Positions 60,721-64,000 of a DNA stretch of 64,000 nucleotides are shown piece after piece. The stretch is from Torymus aiolomorphi (Eukaryota; Arthropoda; Insecta; Hymenoptera; Torymidae): the NCBI GenBank assembly GCA_036365515.1, contig CM070874.1, forward strand, positions 173,255,297 through 173,319,296, in the 5' to 3' direction. Position 1 is the stretch's first letter, and every line of letters begins with the position of its first letter. The notes beneath the pieces were generated by a model. The model worked only from the letters and a program-made list of their open reading frames with translations, did not search any database and was not told the DNA's origin. A program made the translations under genes and the position numbers.

Positions 60721-61570
60721 CCTGACGTATGGTTCACCACCTCCGACAAAGGCAATGTGACGGTCTGTTTATCTAAGACGGAGTACTATTCAAAAATGGA
60801 TAACTTACTATCGGACACAACCACTTATGAAAATACCAAAAAGAATCCTTTAAAAAAATTACAAACTGACACTTCTACGATTCTCAAAAATTTAAACAAC
60901 AATAACTATCTACACATGAAATTTCACAATAACGTATTTTCTACCACTAACACGATACTAGCAAAATACTATGGTCTTCCTAAGATACATAAAAAAGATG
61001 TACCATTCCGTCCTATAATTTTTTTGATTAATAGTCCCACCCATTTCTTAGCTAAAACAATTTACAATGAGATTAAATCTTCCATAAAAGTACCCGCATC
61101 TCATATTAATAACAGTTTGGATTTAAAACAGAAATTAGAATCAGTGATCATTCCGGATGATTATGTATTACTTTGCTGAGCTGCCACTTCCTTATTTACA
61201 AACATACCACTACAACTAGTATTAGATAGTCTAGATAGAAGATTTGAATATATTCACAATAAATGCGAATTTCCGTTCTATGAAATTGTTACATCCACTC
61301 AATTTCTATTCTCATTTAATAATAAGTTTTATAGACAGATTGAAGCTGCTCCTATGGGTTCTCCCATATCCCCCCTAGTCGCAGATATAGTGATGGACGA
61401 CCTAGAAACGAATTGTTTGAAAAACTTGGAAGAAAATTATAATGTCAAACCTCTTTTTTACTTCCGTTATGTTGATTATACCATTATGTGTATCAACAAA
61501 AATCATATTGATATAGTTATTAAGATTTTTAACTCATACAACAATCGATTGCAATTTACGCAAGTAGTTA
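60721..61570 (+). pseudogene. Penelope-like reverse transcriptase, truncated and broken
   Basis: The frame enters at VWFTTSDKGNVTVCL (60727 on), a Penelope-family hallmark (DKGN), and continues through KTEYYSKM, YGLPKIHK (near 60975), PFRPIIF, the LFTNIPL box (near 61195), MGSPISPLVADIVM (61354 on) and FRYVDYT (near 61465). A TGA at 61177-61179 lies in frame just before LFTNIPL. The catalytic YVDD is changed to YVDY, so the second catalytic aspartate is lost. Family RTs are about twice this length and end in a GIY-YIG endonuclease; here the text stops at RLQFTQVV, where a small TIR element begins. No endonuclease remains. Confidence 0.88.
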
Positions 61571-61735
61571 TTGTGGCGCCATGGGGCCGATACAATAAAC
61601 CCCGCCACTAACCGTTCCCCCACCACAGGGCGGGAGGGGAGAGGATGTATTATAGATACCCTATAATACACGCCCCACTCCAACTATGGTCAGAGGTGGG
61701 GATTCACCATCTACTCCATAGTACCACAATATTTT
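61571..61735. mobile_element. Small TIR element ending the Penelope-like RT
   Basis: The ends ttattgtggcgccatgg and ccatagtaccacaatatt are imperfect inverted repeats. The interior is GC-rich (cgggaggggagagg) and has a small palindrome tgtattatag/ctataataca. The RT reading frame and its family similarity end at the left border. No target-site duplication was confirmed and the RT text does not resume to the right, so it may mark a rearrangement rather than a clean insertion. Confidence 0.5.
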
Positions 61736-61897
61736 AAAATTTATAATATTTAACTATATAATTTAAAATTTAACTTTATAATATTGAGCTCTATTTGTAA
61801 GAAGACTAAGGGGTACTTTAGGATAGGAGTGTGAAAGGTAAGTGAGAACAAGTTTGATACATTTAAATCTTTTTATTCATTAAAAATATAATATTTT

Positions 61898-62445
61898 CTA
61901 AATGTAATGATACAAGCTCATATATAAAGACATAATATCATGAATGGGTATTGATTTTGGTATATCATTTTTTTTAATTATTATTTCATCACAAACTTTA
62001 TCAGAATCAGGTATACCGAATTTTTCCGCATAAGTTAATAAATAATATAAATCGTCCTCAGAAAAATGCATATATTGTGATGATTGTGATTCTTGCAATT
62101 TTTCTTTCAAATAATGACAAAGTGTATTAATAATATATTCTATATTACATGTTACATCTAATAAAAATCTCACCCTCTCACGTATACAATGTTTTAATCA
62201 CCTTCAGTTTCAAAGAACTGATCAATAACTGGAAAAATTTCTTCGAATAAACCTCAGTCAGATACAGTAAGTGGTATACCAACAAAGTCGTCACCACTAA
62301 GACGGATGATAGGTAGAAATTCACCACCAATTTTCTTATTTTCTAGACCAATTGTAATTTTCTTGGTATAAGATTTGTTTAGTTCGTACACCATCGGCAG
62401 CAGCTGATGATAATGATATTTGGAAACACTATCTTGACTAGCCAT
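61898..62445 (-). pseudogene. Uncharacterised virus-like-element protein, broken
   Basis: ATG at 62443-62445 starts MASQDSVSKYHYHQLLPMVY. The conserved-looking core is ITIGLENKKIGGEFLPIIRL followed by SGDDFVGI. A TGA at 62254-62256 follows LTVSD, at a place where a Trp codon would fit. The text runs on in the same frame (GLFEEIFPVIDQFF), has another stop and shifts frame near 62170 into a helical tail (LLDVTCNIEYIINTLCHYL) ending at 61898. About 180 codons in total. I recall similar short proteins beside the protease gene below in hymenopteran assemblies, but know no function. Confidence 0.5.
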
Positions 62446-62579
62446 TGTCTTGTATTTACGCTTGTCTTAACCAGCCATTCTTGTGTATTATTTTCAGAAG
62501 GAGTAATCGAGTGAACTAATGAGTAGACTGCGCTAGACGCTCTTTTTTATGCTATTTATACTGCTGGTGGAGGAGTTTT

Positions 62580-63083
62580 CTATTGGAAGGGGTAGGATAG
62601 TAGCGGGGATGTGTTAGTAGTGGGAGGCTGAGAATGGTATCGGGGAAATCGGCCCCTATACAATTTTGTAACAGAATTTCTATTAATTTGATCATTTTTG
62701 TGTAAGTTACAGGAAAAGTTATTGAGAAAATGTCCAATTCCAAGACCTGCAGACATGTAATGTAAAAACATGAGACAAAAATAACCACATGTATCTGAAG
62801 TTTCACTTTGTAGTTGTCGTGAATTCCATCGAAATTTTCTAACATTTCTTCGAATACGGTTTATATGGTCGGGTATGTAAGGAGGTACACTAAAACTATC
62901 AAAGTACCAGGCATCACCATTTTTATTGACGTAAATTGCTACCCAATGCAAGCCAGGTTTATCGTGACTTTGGGTGTTGAAAATAAAAGCTGTCGGTCTC
63001 GTTCAAACCAGGGGAATTTGATCTGCCGCAAAGACCTCCACAGCGTAAGTAGGAATTCGAGATAAAATCCGTTGAACTTGCAT
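62580..63083 (-). pseudogene. Adenain-like cysteine protease of a virus-like element, with an in-frame stop
   Basis: ATG at 63081-63083 opens a 167-codon frame. Near residue 45 is GLHWVAIYV (catalytic His), then DAWYFDSFS (Asp), and near residue 95 QSETSDTCGYFCLMFLHYM, the Gln/Cys box; CG-x-FC-x-MFLH is the signature of adenovirus-type (C5) proteases, also carried by Polinton/Maverick elements and adintovirus-like sequences. The usual role is cleavage of capsid precursors. All catalytic residues are present, but a TGA at 63003-63005 interrupts codon 27. The C-terminus is a short Pro/Ser tail. The start overlaps the end of the upstream ORF in another frame. This is a relic of an old integrated element. 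Confidence 0.8.
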
Positions 63084-63633
63084 ATTGTTCATCGCAGAGG
63101 CTAATAGGTGGTGCAAAGATAAATTCTTCAGCAGCTTGAGTTTTACCACGTGTGTTCAGCCACGTTTTTAACTTAGAGACGTTATTCAAAGCACAACTAA
63201 ACTTTGAAAAACCGAATTTTAAAAAACGTTGCATGCAGTAATTACCAGATGCTGTGAGTTTGTGAAATGGTGGACAATCTTCCTCAAAATCTAAATTTAT
63301 AATGTATCGTGTAGTGATTTTTCGTAAAATCGCCAGTTTCATACCACCACGAACACAAATATTGTTTGCTCTCTTAAAAATTTCTTCTAGGTTTTTGAAC
63401 AAGACTTTTTCGAAAACACCATGATCAAACCAGTCCAGGCCGTGATGATTTCGTGATAACCAATCGTTTTCTTTTCTAGCCTCTTGACATAGTGCAGTTA
63501 TTTGTCTATTCCGAGAAACAATCCAATGTCCTGTGAAATTTTGATTTAATGAAAGAAAGGCCACTTCTTTTGGTACCACACGGTTCTTACAATCTTTGAC
63601 ACACTGTATATGTACGACGATATCCATCTTCAT
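62959..63633 (-). CDS. Uncharacterised protein of the virus-like element
   Basis: The likely start is ATG at 63631-63633 (or 63625-63627), giving about 224 codons. Visible features: VVHIQCVKDCKNRVVPKEVA near the start, HWIVSRNRQI, a segment with DWLSRNHHGLDWFDHG, then FKRANNICVRG and YIINLDFEEDCPPFHKL, and late Cys/His residues (YCMQRF, CALNNVSKLKTWL). The start with alternating hydrophobic strands and acidic residues could be an RNase H-fold nuclease, but this is a guess. The frame overlaps the protease start by about 120 bp, so its true C-terminus may have been lost to frameshift. I recall the family as repeated in hymenopteran and aphid genomes. Confidence 0.5.
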   Translation of the reverse strand: MKMDIVVHIQCVKDCKNRVVPKEVAFLSLNQNFTGHWIVSRNRQITALCQEARKENDWLSRNHHGLDWFDHGVFEKVLFKNLEEIFKRANNICVRGGMKLAILRKITTRYIINLDFEEDCPPFHKLTASGNYCMQRFLKFGFSKFSCALNNVSKLKTWLNTRGKTQAAEEFIFAPPISLCDEQYASSTDFISNSYLRCGGLCGRSNSPGLNETDSFYFQHPKSR

Positions 63634-63745
63634 AGTTTTGAACACATCAACGTCCAATCAACGACTGACACATCAGAAACATTTCCTAACCATTATCCTT
63701 TACCCCCACTACTTTCCCCACCATCTTACCCACTATAGTCAATTC

Positions 63746-64000
63746 TTACACTCCATTTACTAGATTCCAATGTGTGTCTTGATTTGCTGATAAATCAGGT
63801 GTTAAATCGAAAGCGAAAAGACAATATCCATTGGCATAAGCTTCGCGTGAAATTGAATTACCCTCATTTAAATAATGTATACCTGTACCAGAGAATAAAG
63901 TATGATATGCATCAACATACATATTATTCGTTTTAAAATCAGATTGTAATGGTTTAGAAGGTACTTGTACACCATCAATGTAGAGACACAAGTCATTTAT
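63746..64000 (-). pseudogene. Partial conserved virus-like-element protein, possible capsid-type, runs off the window
   Basis: The frame is open to the window end and ends at 63746. It includes LCLYIDGVQVPSKP, YHTLFSGTGIHYLNEGN, SREAYANGYCLFAFDLTPDL and ANQDTHWNLVNGV. This text resembles a family annotated in arthropods as F54H12.2-like (from memory). In that family the HWNLV motif is followed by more strands, so the stop here is premature and the C-terminal part is missing. Gene order with the protease and same-strand arrangement suggests a structural protein, but this is not proven. Confidence 0.5.

Overview
The window reads as heterochromatin-like, repeat-dominated DNA from a eukaryote, most likely an arthropod and plausibly a hymenopteran insect. 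The evidence is the very AT-rich background, the insect-style non-LTR, Ty3/gypsy and Penelope-like retroelements, and a decayed cluster resembling gene sets I recall from wasp assemblies. The species call is inference. I found no intact single-copy host gene, no tRNA or rRNA and no CRISPR. Every recognisable protein belongs to a mobile or virus-like element, and nearly all are broken.

Layout. 1-6.2 kb is AT-rich sequence with several hairpin or inverted-repeat elements and one tandem duplication. 6.5-8.5 kb is a TA microsatellite followed by a composite repeat whose core is a 31-bp satellite arranged in a 310-bp higher-order unit. It is interrupted at 8488-9384 by a small Penelope-like insertion carrying hammerhead-ribozyme-like motifs and a GIY-YIG remnant. 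A 91-bp tandem repeat lies at 9549-9985. A 5.6-kb APE-type LINE lies on the minus strand at 10509-16105, bounded by a 17-bp target-site duplication. It is full length but has stops, frameshifts and a two-residue loss at the RT catalytic motif.

16.76-45.26 kb is one satellite array of about 28.5 kb. It is built from two monomer types (about 95 bp and 189 bp) in several higher-order arrangements (283 bp, 1422 bp) with larger internal duplications. It is broken by three near-identical blocks of about 520 bp, which are short copies of the composite repeat seen at 6.6 kb. A reversed, longer relative of that composite repeat follows at 45.26-46.64 kb and has a TA-flanked foldback element inside it. 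A second foldback with TA-rich ends follows at 46.7-47.6 kb.

47.6-55.1 kb is a decayed Ty3/gypsy-like element: gag, a candidate -1 slippery heptamer, then protease-RT-RNase H-integrase. Downstream of pol are an AT-hook ORF and an intact coiled-coil ORF. Its RNase H region is interrupted by a hairpin element whose termini resemble the repeats of the next element. 55479-59139 is a 3.66-kb DNA-transposon-like element with inverted repeats of about 720 bp, each made of two tandem copies of a roughly 350-bp unit. They flank a broken gene for a zinc-ribbon and possible DDE transposase-like protein. 59.97-61.6 kb is a second Penelope-like element (RT pseudogene), cut by a small TIR element. 61.9-64.0 kb, on the minus strand, holds a run of decayed genes including an adenain-like cysteine protease, consistent with a Polinton/Maverick-like or related endogenous virus-like element that continues past the window edge.

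The genes do not form a host pathway. The window records repeated nesting of elements next to and inside a large satellite.
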